DNA from: Pseudomonadota bacterium
Lineage (GTDB): Bacteria > Pseudomonadota > Gammaproteobacteria > Pseudomonadales > Azotimanducaceae
Reading direction: 5' to 3'
NCBI GenBank assembly: GCA_027624035.1
Contig: JAQBUI010000028.1
Location: 1-51,317 of the forward strand
DNA length: 51,317 nucleotides
A program made the position numbers and the translations under genes. The notes under the pieces are model-generated. The model had not been told where the DNA came from. It was given only the letters and a program-made list of their open reading frames with translations, and did no database searches. This document shows positions 34,116 through 43,091 of the stretch, in pieces (the stretch's first letter is position 1; each line of letters begins with the position of its first letter).

Positions 34116-34390
34116 ATCTGGGTTCCTCCCGGTATCGTTGCTGACAGACGAAACTCTCGATTGCGACTCGGGCCGCCAGGACCACCAGCACAATGTAGCA
34201 CGGTAGCACGCCTGGCATCAGAAACAGCCGCACCTTGCCCCGTGCAGCCGCATCTCGATCGTAGACGCGTTCCGCAACGTCGTGCAGGTTACGCAGGGCG
34301 CGGCATCTGACCTCCCCCTAAACCCGGTATCAATGCTGGCTTTGTCCATGATAGCCTGAGCAAAATCCCGGTGTTTTGGCGAGGACTCCC

Positions 34391-34630
34391 ATGGAACTGA
34401 GCGAAGACTTTTTCGCAGATGTCGAGCTGTTGAACCTGTTCACATTGGACAGCGCCCAGGCGGGTCTGAAGATTCATCACAACGCAGCGCCACGGAGAAT
34501 CGCCTCGGCAAAGCGCCTTTTTGACAAGCACCTGATTACACAGGTGGATGGCGGCTATCTTACGCCACTCGGGATTTCCACCGCAGAACATGCCCAGATA
34601 CTGATCAGCGTGCTGCAGTCAGATGGGTAG
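34391..34630 (+). CDS. TIGR02647 family small protein
   Basis: A 79-aa conserved protein of unknown function known in Pseudomonas and other gammaproteobacteria. FTLDSAQAGLKIHHNAAP and VDGGYLTPLGISTAEHAQ match the family pattern (leucine-rich helix, then LKIH, GGYLT, GxxxAEHAQ). The fold is probably winged-helix-like. ATG follows GAGGACTCCC. It is a useful taxonomic marker for this window. Confidence 0.88.
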   Translation: MELSEDFFADVELLNLFTLDSAQAGLKIHHNAAPRRIASAKRLFDKHLITQVDGGYLTPLGISTAEHAQILISVLQSDG

Positions 34631-34719
34631 CCTGGCCAGTTCCTGAAGGAATGCATGGTACCGTCATGACACACCGACAGGTTTTTTCTCGGAAGTTTAA
34701 GAAGTGAGGCTACGGCGTC

Positions 34720-35217
34720 ATGAATGATCTGGAAGTTCTACAACTGATTCAGGCCAGCGCCGTGCTTGGAATCATAGCCGTTCTGGTCACCGCCCTGGGA
34801 CGCCTGCCCCCGAAAGCCGATGCCGCGGCACGGGAGCGCACGGTCGTATTGCTGGGGGTGTATCCATCCATACCGATCCTGTTGCCCCTTCTGCTCGGGC
34901 TGGATCATCCCCTGACCCTTTTGCATTTCGTCGCTGGCATCATCGGGCTCGGTGGAATCATTGAATATTCCCTGATGGATCCACAGGCTGCCTCTGACGA
35001 TCGCTTGAAGCGGGTCCTTGGCTTCATACTCGTGGGGCTGCTCGCGGCCGGATGTGGCATCGCCCTGCTGGTGATCGCGCACCTTGATCGACCTGCCCAC
35101 CTTCACCTGACCGCCATGGTTGCATTGTTAGCCGGGATCGGCGCCGGGTGCCTGGCCACTGTTCGCCTGCACAGCCTGCTAAGACACGGCGGTAAAGAAC
35201 AGGACACCAACCCGTAA
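34720..35217 (+). CDS. small polytopic membrane protein, 165 aa
   Basis: Not recognised. Four to five hydrophobic helices (for example LIQASAVLGIIAVLVTAL and LLTFVAGIIG-like FVAGIIGLGGIIEYSL). No Cys-rich or catalytic motif. A start close to GTGAGGCTACGGC is plausible. It stands between the TIGR02647 gene and YghU without a clear link. Confidence 0.65.
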   Translation: MNDLEVLQLIQASAVLGIIAVLVTALGRLPPKADAAARERTVVLLGVYPSIPILLPLLLGLDHPLTLLHFVAGIIGLGGIIEYSLMDPQAASDDRLKRVLGFILVGLLAAGCGIALLVIAHLDRPAHLHLTAMVALLAGIGAGCLATVRLHSLLRHGGKEQDTNP

Positions 35218-35292
35218 CGCCCTACTAAAGTGATGACAGCCGAGGGTGGGATACGTTAGGTTTTGGGGCTTGGAATCAACCGGAAAAAGACT

Positions 35293-36132
35293 ATGAATGA
35301 TTCGTCCGACTACACCCCGCCCAGGGTCTGGCAGTGGGAGCGGGGAAATGGTGGCAGGTTTGAGAATACCAATCGGCCCACCGCCGGCGCGACTCATGAC
35401 AAGGTGCTGCCGGTGGGCAAGCATCCACTGCAGCTCTATTCACTCGGGACGCCAAACGGTGTCAAGGTGACCATCCTGCTCGAAGAACTGCTCGCCCTCG
35501 GACATGAAGGAGCCGAATATGACGCCTGGCTGATCGACATTGGCCAGGGTGATCAGTTCGGCAGCGGCTTTGTGGAAATCAATCCGAATTCCAAGATTCC
35601 AGCAATGATGGACCACAGCACCACGCCACCGACGCGGATTTTCGAATCCGGTGCCATCATGTTGTACCTGGCAGAAAAGTTTGGCGAGTTCGTCCCCACC
35701 AGTGGCGCCGCCCGCGCTGAATGCCTGTCGTGGCTGTTCTGGCAGATGGGCAGTGCGCCGTACCTTGGCGGAGGGTTCGGTCACTTTTATGCATATGCAC
35801 CCGTCAAGATCAAATACGCGATCGACCGCTATACCATGGAGGTCAAGCGACAGCTTGATGTGCTGGACAAGAACCTCGCCTCACGACGCTACCTGTGTGG
35901 CGACGATTACAACATTGCAGACATGTCGGTCTATCCCTGGTACGGGGCCCTGGCCCAGGGGAGGTTGTACGGTTCTGAAGAATTCATCGAATCGAAGTCT
36001 TACACCAACGTGCTACGCTGGGCGACCGAGATACACGAACGTCCCCAGGTCGCGCGGGGTCGCCGGGTCAACCGGGCCGGTGGCGGGAACGCGATGCGAG
36101 AGCGCCACGACGCCAGCGACTTCGACCAGTGA
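35293..36132 (+). CDS. yghU: glutathione-dependent disulfide-bond oxidoreductase YghU
   Basis: A 279-aa Nu-class glutathione transferase-like enzyme that reduces disulfides with glutathione. It matches E. coli YghU closely in visible blocks: LPVGKHPLQLYSLGTPNG, TILLEELLALG, GAEYDAWLI, PNSKIPAMMD, GGGFGHFY-APVKI and the tail ERHDASDFD. The GSH-binding N-terminal thioredoxin fold and helical C-terminal domain are both present. ATG at 35293 is chosen over an upstream frame start since it gives the usual YghU N-terminus. Confidence 0.93.
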   Translation: MNDSSDYTPPRVWQWERGNGGRFENTNRPTAGATHDKVLPVGKHPLQLYSLGTPNGVKVTILLEELLALGHEGAEYDAWLIDIGQGDQFGSGFVEINPNSKIPAMMDHSTTPPTRIFESGAIMLYLAEKFGEFVPTSGAARAECLSWLFWQMGSAPYLGGGFGHFYAYAPVKIKYAIDRYTMEVKRQLDVLDKNLASRRYLCGDDYNIADMSVYPWYGALAQGRLYGSEEFIESKSYTNVLRWATEIHERPQVARGRRVNRAGGGNAMRERHDASDFDQ

Positions 36133-36277
36133 GGCGATAAGCAAACACCCGCTCCAGAAGTTATGCTGAAGTTTATGCCAATCCGGCACCGGAACAGAGG
36201 TTCCGGGCACGAACAGCCTTGACCTCCCGGACGGACTCCGGCACTTTAGCCTGACACTTACCGCCTGCGAGACCACC

Positions 36278-37141
36278 ATGAGCTCTGACGTATTTGACCG
36301 GGTCGAACATCACCAAGCAGATAACAGTGGCGTCGCGCTGCACTATGTCACCCTTGGCGACGGACCGGTGGTGTTGTTTGTCCATGGTTTCCCGGATTTC
36401 TGGTACACCTGGCGCGAACAGATGAACGCCCTCAGCGACGGGTTCAAGACCGTCGCCATGGACACCCGGGCCAACAATCTGAGCGGCAAACCCGACGGCG
36501 TCGAGCACTACACCATGCCCAATCTGCTGGCAGATGTTGAGGCCGTGATCAAGGACCTGGGTTCCGATTCGGTGACCCTGGTGGGCCACGATTGGGGTGG
36601 TGCGATCTGCTGGCAATTCGCCATGCACTACCCGGACCTCGTCAACAAGCTGGTGATCTGCAACCTGACTCACCCCCGTGGCTATTCCACCGTGCGCCAG
36701 AATGCGAGCGACGAACAGAAGGCCAATACCCAGTACATTACGGATTTCCAGACACCAGGATTCGAAGACCGGTTTACGCCGGAAATGCTCGCTGGCCTGT
36801 CTGCCGGCGATGTTGCCGACGATGTGAGAGCACACTACGTAGAGGCTTTTTCCCGCTCATCGGTCAAGGGCATGCTCGACTACTATCGTGCCGCCTTCAG
36901 CGGGCTGAACGCGGGGGCGAGTGGGCAGGCTCCGGAACTGCCTCAACTGACCATGCCAGTGCTGCAGTTTCACGGACTGCTGGACAGGGCCGTCGACAAG
37001 GATGGCCTGCGTGACACCTGGAACTGGATAGATGCCGACTATACCCTGGTGACCATTCCAGGCTGCAACCACTGGGTACAGCGCGAGGCGGCCGACCTCG
37101 TCAGCAAGACCATGCGGTCCTGGATGAGTGACCGACAGTAA
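36278..37141 (+). CDS. alpha/beta hydrolase, epoxide hydrolase type
   Basis: A 287-aa hydrolase. HGFPDFWYTW (36-45) is the epoxide-hydrolase oxyanion block, the nucleophile is Asp105 in GHDWGG, which is the epoxide hydrolase/haloalkane dehalogenase elbow, and the His is in PGCNHWVQ near the end. A cap with Tyr (AHYVEAF, LDYYRAAF) is present. It likely opens an epoxide to a diol; a dehalogenase is possible. The stop is directly followed by repeat copy D. Confidence 0.87.
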   Translation: MSSDVFDRVEHHQADNSGVALHYVTLGDGPVVLFVHGFPDFWYTWREQMNALSDGFKTVAMDTRANNLSGKPDGVEHYTMPNLLADVEAVIKDLGSDSVTLVGHDWGGAICWQFAMHYPDLVNKLVICNLTHPRGYSTVRQNASDEQKANTQYITDFQTPGFEDRFTPEMLAGLSAGDVADDVRAHYVEAFSRSSVKGMLDYYRAAFSGLNAGASGQAPELPQLTMPVLQFHGLLDRAVDKDGLRDTWNWIDADYTLVTIPGCNHWVQREAADLVSKTMRSWMSDRQ

Positions 37142-37205
37142 CAGCCCTGAGCGTGCCCGTCTCAAGCACGCTGGCACCTCGGATGAGTGAACTTCCATGA
37201 AAGCT
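37142..37205 (+). repeat. dispersed structured repeat, shortened copy D (64 bp)
   Basis: Begins on the first base after the epoxide hydrolase stop. It keeps the 5' hairpin (GCGTGC/GCACGC) and the end AGTGAACTTCCATGAAAGC but lacks about 27 bp in the middle. It ends 29 bp before the cytochrome start codon. Confidence 0.75.
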
Positions 37206-37234
37206 GTGCTGGAAAGCCCTGATGGATCCCAGGC

Positions 37235-39328
37235 ATGCGATCCCTGATACTCGCCCTGTTCTGCACACAGCTGTTTTTGACATTTTCCGGGGGTGCGAGC
37301 GCGGCCGGGTCCGGTCCGGATTTCGTCGGCGCAGCAGTCTGCAGGTCCTGCCATCAGACCCAGCACGACGCCTGGTCCGGCTCTGACCATTTCGGCGCGA
37401 TGCAGGCTGCCACCCGGCAATCGGTACTCGGTGATTTCTCCAACGTGAGTGTCAGCTTTCACGACATCGATACTCGCTTTTTCCAGCAGGATGGTGAGTA
37501 TCGGGTCGAGACCACAGGTCCCGACGGCGAAGTGCATGTCTACGCCATCAAGTACACGTTCGGTGTCGATCCCCTGCAGCAATACCTGATAGAGCTTGAT
37601 GACGGTCATATCCAGGCCTTCAATATCGCCTGGGACACCCGGAAGCGGTCAGAAGGGGGCCAGCGCTGGTTTCACCTGCGTCCCGATGAGGATATTTCTC
37701 CGTCCCACCCGTTCTTCTGGACCCGTCACTTCCAGAACTGGAACAGTCGCTGTGCGGACTGTCATTCGACCAACGTTGAGAAGAACTATTCCGAGGCAGA
37801 CCATCGATACCGCACCAGCTTCTCAGAGCCTAACGTTTCCTGTGAGGCGTGCCATGGACCGGCAGGAGATCATGTCACCCTGGCAACCTCCGGTCAGCTG
37901 AGCGGGAGTGACACAGGTTTTCTCAGGGCAAAGTCGAGCCCGATGACATGGGGCTTCGAGCAAGGCAAACCAATTGCCGTGCCTCAAGGGGAGCCAGATG
38001 ACAGGTTTGTTACCACCTGCGGGCGCTGTCATTCACTGCGCACCAGGCTCACCGGGGACCCGCAAGGCCCGTACCATGAAAACTACGCGATCGGGCTCAT
38101 CAGTGAGCCCGGCTATTTTCCCGATGGCCAGATTCGTGAAGAGGTCTTCGTGCTGGGCTCGTTCCTGCAGAGCAAGATGTACCAGGCTGGTGTGACCTGC
38201 GGCAATTGTCACGAACCTCATTCACTGGCACTGATCGAGCAGGGAAATCAGCTCTGCGCCCGGTGCCATCGCCCGGAGACCTATGATGGCACGGCACATC
38301 ATGGGCTTGCAGAGCCGGCTGCAGATGTCGGGCCAGCCCCGGGCTGCATAGACTGTCACATGCCCCCGCGCACCTATATGCAGCTTGATGCCCGGCGCGA
38401 TCACAGCTTTGTGGTCCCGGGGCGAGATCCTGTCGCCAGCAGAGACCCTGAAGGTCTTGCGCCAATTCTAAAGGCAAGCGTCCTGGCTGATCTGGCATCC
38501 CGCCCATCGCCTGACGCACTTGCCATGATCCAGTCGCATCTCGGCTCCGATGATCCCCTGATCCGTCGGGGTGCAGTGGTGGGTGCCGCCGGGCTGCCTC
38601 CGCCACTGCGTTGGCAGTTACTCAGTCCTCTGCTGGATGATCCGAGCCGGCTGGTTCGTCTGGAACTGGCCGCGGCGCTGCTTGATCTGCTCAATCAACT
38701 GCCCGATGAGGGCCGCGCCAGGTTACTCGCACTGGCACAGGAATACGAACGCTCCCTGAAGGAAAATCAGGATACACCTGCCGGTCAATTGTCACTTGCG
38801 GGGCTATTTCTACAACTCGGCAAGTCCGCCGAGGCGGAAGCCGCCTATCAGCGCGCCCTGCAAATTGAACCGGACTTTGTGCCCGCACTGCTGAACGTTG
38901 CCGACTACTATCGATCAGGCGGCCGTGACCGGGAAGCCGCGAGCCTGCTCGAAAGAGCGCTTGAAGTCGCCCCTGACAGTGCTGCTGCCCAGCACAGTTA
39001 CGGGCTGTATCTGATCAGACAACGGCAATACGCCCAGTCCCTGCCATACCTCAAGGCTTCAGTCAGTCTTGACGACGACAACCCCCGCTTCGCTTACGTC
39101 CTTGCAGTGGCGCTTGAGAACCAGGGTCAGATCGCAGCGGCAATTGAATTACTCGTCGCGGCGAACCGGCGGATTCCGGATGACTTCGAGCTGCTGTACA
39201 CCCTTGCCCTCTTCGGCGAAAAACACGGCTATCGGGACCAGGCAGAACCCTACATGAAACGCCTGCAGGAGCTCGCCCCCGGGTCTCCTGAGGTGCAGCA
39301 TCTGTGGCGACAGTACCAGCGACACTGA
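37235..39328 (+). CDS. seven-heme cytochrome c fused to HEAT-like and TPR repeats
   Basis: A 697-aa secreted electron-transfer protein. Signal peptide at 1-23 (SGGASA). Seven CxxCH heme sites are present: CRSCH (36-40), CADCH, CEACH, CGRCH, CGNCH, CARCH and CIDCH. The first is followed by SGSDHFGAMQ, typical of the cytochrome c554-like family. After the hemes comes a HEAT-like helical stretch (about 400-475) and about four to five TPRs (about 500-690), for example AAYQRALQIEPDFVPALLNV. It probably works in the periplasm, with TPRs docking a partner. No redox enzyme is next to it. Confidence 0.88.
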   Translation: MRSLILALFCTQLFLTFSGGASAAGSGPDFVGAAVCRSCHQTQHDAWSGSDHFGAMQAATRQSVLGDFSNVSVSFHDIDTRFFQQDGEYRVETTGPDGEVHVYAIKYTFGVDPLQQYLIELDDGHIQAFNIAWDTRKRSEGGQRWFHLRPDEDISPSHPFFWTRHFQNWNSRCADCHSTNVEKNYSEADHRYRTSFSEPNVSCEACHGPAGDHVTLATSGQLSGSDTGFLRAKSSPMTWGFEQGKPIAVPQGEPDDRFVTTCGRCHSLRTRLTGDPQGPYHENYAIGLISEPGYFPDGQIREEVFVLGSFLQSKMYQAGVTCGNCHEPHSLALIEQGNQLCARCHRPETYDGTAHHGLAEPAADVGPAPGCIDCHMPPRTYMQLDARRDHSFVVPGRDPVASRDPEGLAPILKASVLADLASRPSPDALAMIQSHLGSDDPLIRRGAVVGAAGLPPPLRWQLLSPLLDDPSRLVRLELAAALLDLLNQLPDEGRARLLALAQEYERSLKENQDTPAGQLSLAGLFLQLGKSAEAEAAYQRALQIEPDFVPALLNVADYYRSGGRDREAASLLERALEVAPDSAAAQHSYGLYLIRQRQYAQSLPYLKASVSLDDDNPRFAYVLAVALENQGQIAAAIELLVAANRRIPDDFELLYTLALFGEKHGYRDQAEPYMKRLQELAPGSPEVQHLWRQYQRH

Positions 39329-39411
39329 TCTGCCAGCGGGGCTCATCAACGAAGTGCGCTTTGCCAGCTTGCAGTGCAAAATGCCAGGTCATCGGACATT
39401 GGAGTCAGAAC

Positions 39412-40023
39412 GTGGGGCTGTACCAACGCTATCTGCTGCCAGCACTCATCAACTCGGCCATGAAGGCGCCGCCAATGAAGCGAATCCGGTCAGAACTCGT
39501 GCCTCAGGCGCGCGGACGGGTTCTCGAGGTCGGGATTGGTTCAGGACTGAATCTGCCGTTCTATGCGCCCGGGATTGCCATCACCGGCCTCGACCCGAAC
39601 ACCGAGCTTCAGGTCTATGCGAGAGAAACGGCCGCCAGAGCCCGGATGACGGTAGACTTCATTGCCAGGAGTGGCGAGGACATTCCGGCTGACGACAACA
39701 CATTTGATACCGTGGTCATCACCTGGACGCTCTGTTCCATTCCGATGCCAGAGAAGGCGCTCGCAGAGATGCACCGGGTTCTAAAACCTGCCGGAAAGCT
39801 GATCTTCGCCGAGCACGGTCTCGCCCCCGAGCCACAGGTTTCGCGGTGGCAGCACCGCATCAATCCGTTGTGGAAAGCCATTGGGGGCGGCTGCCATCTC
39901 AACCGCAAGATGGACACGCTCATCAAGGGTGCCGGTTTCGATTTCGATCGTCTGGTCGAAGGCTACGTCGAAGGTCCGAAATTCGCAGCCTATATGTACC
40001 GCGGCATTGCGCGTCCCTCCTGA
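39412..40023 (+). CDS. class I SAM-dependent methyltransferase
   Basis: A 203-aa methyltransferase. The SAM motif I is LEVGIGSGLN, motif II-like acid is LDPNTE, and the later ITWTLCSIPMP and RVLKPAGKLIFAEHG are typical of METTL7/UbiE-like enzymes. GTG at 39412 follows GGAGTCAGAAC; the frame further upstream overlaps the cytochrome gene and is not used. Its stop overlaps the start of the diguanylate cyclase by one base (TGATG). Substrate unknown. Confidence 0.85.
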   Translation: MGLYQRYLLPALINSAMKAPPMKRIRSELVPQARGRVLEVGIGSGLNLPFYAPGIAITGLDPNTELQVYARETAARARMTVDFIARSGEDIPADDNTFDTVVITWTLCSIPMPEKALAEMHRVLKPAGKLIFAEHGLAPEPQVSRWQHRINPLWKAIGGGCHLNRKMDTLIKGAGFDFDRLVEGYVEGPKFAAYMYRGIARPS

Positions 40024-41018
40024 TGGTCAAGCGGACTACGGATGAGATCATTGTACTGACGCTATGCTCGTTGTGTGCAATGGGCCTTGGGCTCTTTACG
40101 GTGATTCGACTTCAGCGGGGCGAAGTTGACATCGCGGTCGTCGACGGCATTGGCCTCGTGATCAGCGCCGCGATCTTTGCTTACGTCTACAGGACACAGG
40201 ACCTGCGCGTGGCGGCGCCTCTGCTTGCCATTCTCTCGCTCACGGGTACCGTCGTTCTGGTGGTGTTGGGGGGCCCCGACGAACGCTACCTGCTGTACCC
40301 CACCAGCGTGGGCGCCTACTTTCTGATGCGCCCGGCCTGGGCCATGGTCGCCTCCGTGGTCGCACTCGCCGGCACCAGTGCGGTGATTCTTCCCGTGGTG
40401 GACGTGTTTGTCTACGGCAAGTTTCTGCTGTCGATCAGCGGCTGCGTTCTGTTTGCCTACGTGTTCGCCCGGGAACGGAATATCCAGCGCGATGAACTGT
40501 TGTCCCTGTCCACCCTTGATCCATTAACCGGCGTCGGCAACCGACGGGCCTTCGACGAGCAACTGCGGGAACTGCTTCGCATGCGCAACCGTGCACCGAC
40601 ACCAGCGAGCCTGCTGCTGCTTGATCTTGATCACTTCAAAGAGGTCAACGACTCTCGCGGACACGACGCCGGTGACCGGTTGCTGCGGGAAATCGCGGCG
40701 CTGATTGATGCCCGGATGCGTGCCGGTGACCATGCCTTCCGCTTTGGGGGTGATGAGTTTGCCGTACTCGCCCTGGGTGAGGGTGTACAGAACCTGGGAC
40801 AGGATCTGTGTGACCGGATTGCGGCTCTGTCGAAGGCACGCAGCCTTCCCGTGACAGTATCGGTTGGCATCGCCACGCTGGAGGCCGCTGATGTCGCAGA
40901 AGACTTGATCAAGCGGGCAGACACCGCCCTGTACGAGGCCAAGGATACCGGGCGAAACACCGTCAGCATTGCCGGGGCCAGCCTGGCTGCCAGCAAGGAT
41001 GACATCACTGACAGCTGA
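40023..41018 (+). CDS. membrane diguanylate cyclase (GGDEF)
   Basis: A 331-aa protein making cyclic di-GMP. Four to five N-terminal membrane helices (about 9-150) form a sensor or anchor, then LSTLDPLTGVGNRRAF starts the cyclase domain. The active motif GGDEF is intact (242-246). The inhibitory site RxxD is also intact as RAGD (233-236), five residues before, so product inhibition is likely. No EAL domain. Coupled to the methyltransferase gene before it by a one-base overlap. Confidence 0.92.
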   Translation: MVKRTTDEIIVLTLCSLCAMGLGLFTVIRLQRGEVDIAVVDGIGLVISAAIFAYVYRTQDLRVAAPLLAILSLTGTVVLVVLGGPDERYLLYPTSVGAYFLMRPAWAMVASVVALAGTSAVILPVVDVFVYGKFLLSISGCVLFAYVFARERNIQRDELLSLSTLDPLTGVGNRRAFDEQLRELLRMRNRAPTPASLLLLDLDHFKEVNDSRGHDAGDRLLREIAALIDARMRAGDHAFRFGGDEFAVLALGEGVQNLGQDLCDRIAALSKARSLPVTVSVGIATLEAADVAEDLIKRADTALYEAKDTGRNTVSIAGASLAASKDDITDS

Positions 41019-41057
41019 GGTCACTTGCCGGGACTATTGTGGTCGCCTGCCTGCGAA

Positions 41058-43091
41058 TCAGGCCGGGTTGGCGCCGCCCTGCAGTTCAACAAACTCCCGG
41101 TAGGCACTGCTGCTGTCCGCCATCAACTCATCATGGCTGCCCACATCTTTCACTTGCCCCTGTTCAAGAAAGACGATCCGGTCTGCAGTACGAATGGTCG
41201 ACAGACGATGGGCAATCACAATGACCAGTCGATCAGCCGACGCCGCCCGCAGGGACGCGACCAGCTGGTTTTCAGTGGCGGGGTCAAGCGCCGCAGTCGG
41301 TTCATCCAGAATCAGCACACTGGAATTCCTGACCAGTCCGCGGGCAATGGACAGACGCTGCTGCTGACCAACCGACAACGTATCGCCAGACCGCCCGAGT
41401 ACGGTATCAATGCCATCAGCCAGGCCGTCAATGAACTCCATGCATCCCGCTGTGGTCAGGGCCTCGATCAACTCAGCCTCACTCGCCTCGGGATTGGCAA
41501 GCAACAGGTTCTCGCGTATCGACTCTGACAACAGCACGTGTTCCTGGAAAACATAGGTAATCTGCTCACGAAGCGACGCAAGATCAAGGTCCATCACATC
41601 ATGTCCATCAATCAGTACCCGGCCACTGGTCGGCGTAATCAATGACGGAATGAGGTAGGCGAGCGTTGTCTTGCCGGCGCCGGTGGGCCCCACGAAGGCC
41701 ACCAGTTCTCCGGACTTCAGTTCCAGGTTGATGTGGCTAAGGGACTGGTGGCCGTCAGCATAGCTGAAACTCACGTCCCGGAACGCCACGCCTTTGGCGA
41801 TGCGATCAAGGCGTACACCACCAACCCGGTCCGCTTCGGATTCATAGTCCAGGAAAAAGAACACCCTGCGGACCGCGGCAATCCTGTCCTGCAATTTGAT
41901 CCACAGGATGCCGAAGTAGCTCACGGAACCGGCGATCCCGCCATAGACACCCAGCAACACGGCAAAGTCGCCCGGAGACATGGAACCTTCTATGACCCGG
42001 TCAGAGATAATGATCGACACATAGATCGCAGCGATACCGAACACACCAGTCGCGAGCCCGACAATCGCAATCAATACGGCAGTCGCATAGCGCTCACGAA
42101 GGAACGACTCTTCACTGGTGCTGGCAAATCGTTGCTGCTCCTGTTTGCGGGCACCCAGGCTTTGCACGGCAGCCACGTTGCTCATGGACTCTTCTATGGT
42201 ATTGGTGGTTGCCGAACCCGCCGCGCGCTTGTTCTGATTGGTTCTGCGAAGCGCACCCGAAAACGGGAACGTAGTCAAAAAAGCCATCGGAATGGCAGCC
42301 CAGGCAATCCATATGAGCTCCGGGGAAACCTCGCCAAATGAGTACTGCAGAATATAAAGGTTGGCTGCTGCACCGAGCAGTGCAAAGAACGGCGCCAGCG
42401 TCATCAGATAGGCCATATCCGGTGCCTCTGGCGCGTCATGGAGCACCCGGTAAACCGAATCACCGATGCGCTGGTCATCCAGCACGATCATCGGCATTCG
42501 GGTCAGCCGATCAAACAACCGCGAGCGAAGATTATTGGCAATGGTCTGGGTCATGCGAACATTCACCATGAACTCGGCAAGCCCCCACAGACCGCCACCC
42601 GAACTGCTCCCGGCACTGATGGTACCCTCGGACTGGGACGCCGCCTCCCGGCCCTGCAGTAAATAGGCACCGGTTCCCCCTGTACGGCTGCCAATGGTAA
42701 TCATCATGACGAAGTAGATCGTGGTCAGAACCAGCATGATCCCGAGCGGGTCCTTTCCTTCGATTGCCGTCAGGACAGGCGTCACGAAAGGCGGGTAAAC
42801 AACCTCGGTACCGCCAATGGGTCGCTGTAACACCACATTATCGATGACGATCTTGCCAAGCCATGGGAGCAGCAAGCCGGGGAAGACCAGCCCCAACTGG
42901 AACAGGAATTTGGCACAGAACAAGCCTTTGACCTCACCCAGCATCTTGATGCAGCGGAAGATGATGCTGACGGCCTCCGCGGTGCCGACATCGCTATCCT
43001 TGTCCACCCGGTCATCAAACTGATTCTTGCCGAGGACCTCACCAAGAAGCCCGCTGGATTTGCCCGTCGTTCCCGTCGTTGATGTGCTCAT
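41058..43091 (-). CDS. ABC exporter subunit (membrane + ATPase), second gene
   Basis: A 677-aa half or full-length-fused ABC exporter subunit. The membrane part of about 430 aa includes an unusual loop with Ser/Gly-rich sequence (SEGTISAGSSSGGG). The ATPase has Walker A GPTGAGKTT, signature LSVGQQQRLSIARG, Walker B VLILDEPTAALD and switch His in IAHRLST. All catalytic residues look intact. It follows the partner gene with an ATGA overlap of 4 bp, so the two form one heterodimeric exporter of drugs, lipid or peptide. N-terminal 30 aa is Ser/Thr/Gly-rich and soluble. Confidence 0.9.
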   Translation of the reverse strand: MSTSTTGTTGKSSGLLGEVLGKNQFDDRVDKDSDVGTAEAVSIIFRCIKMLGEVKGLFCAKFLFQLGLVFPGLLLPWLGKIVIDNVVLQRPIGGTEVVYPPFVTPVLTAIEGKDPLGIMLVLTTIYFVMMITIGSRTGGTGAYLLQGREAASQSEGTISAGSSSGGGLWGLAEFMVNVRMTQTIANNLRSRLFDRLTRMPMIVLDDQRIGDSVYRVLHDAPEAPDMAYLMTLAPFFALLGAAANLYILQYSFGEVSPELIWIAWAAIPMAFLTTFPFSGALRRTNQNKRAAGSATTNTIEESMSNVAAVQSLGARKQEQQRFASTSEESFLRERYATAVLIAIVGLATGVFGIAAIYVSIIISDRVIEGSMSPGDFAVLLGVYGGIAGSVSYFGILWIKLQDRIAAVRRVFFFLDYESEADRVGGVRLDRIAKGVAFRDVSFSYADGHQSLSHINLELKSGELVAFVGPTGAGKTTLAYLIPSLITPTSGRVLIDGHDVMDLDLASLREQITYVFQEHVLLSESIRENLLLANPEASEAELIEALTTAGCMEFIDGLADGIDTVLGRSGDTLSVGQQQRLSIARGLVRNSSVLILDEPTAALDPATENQLVASLRAASADRLVIVIAHRLSTIRTADRIVFLEQGQVKDVGSHDELMADSSSAYREFVELQGGANPA

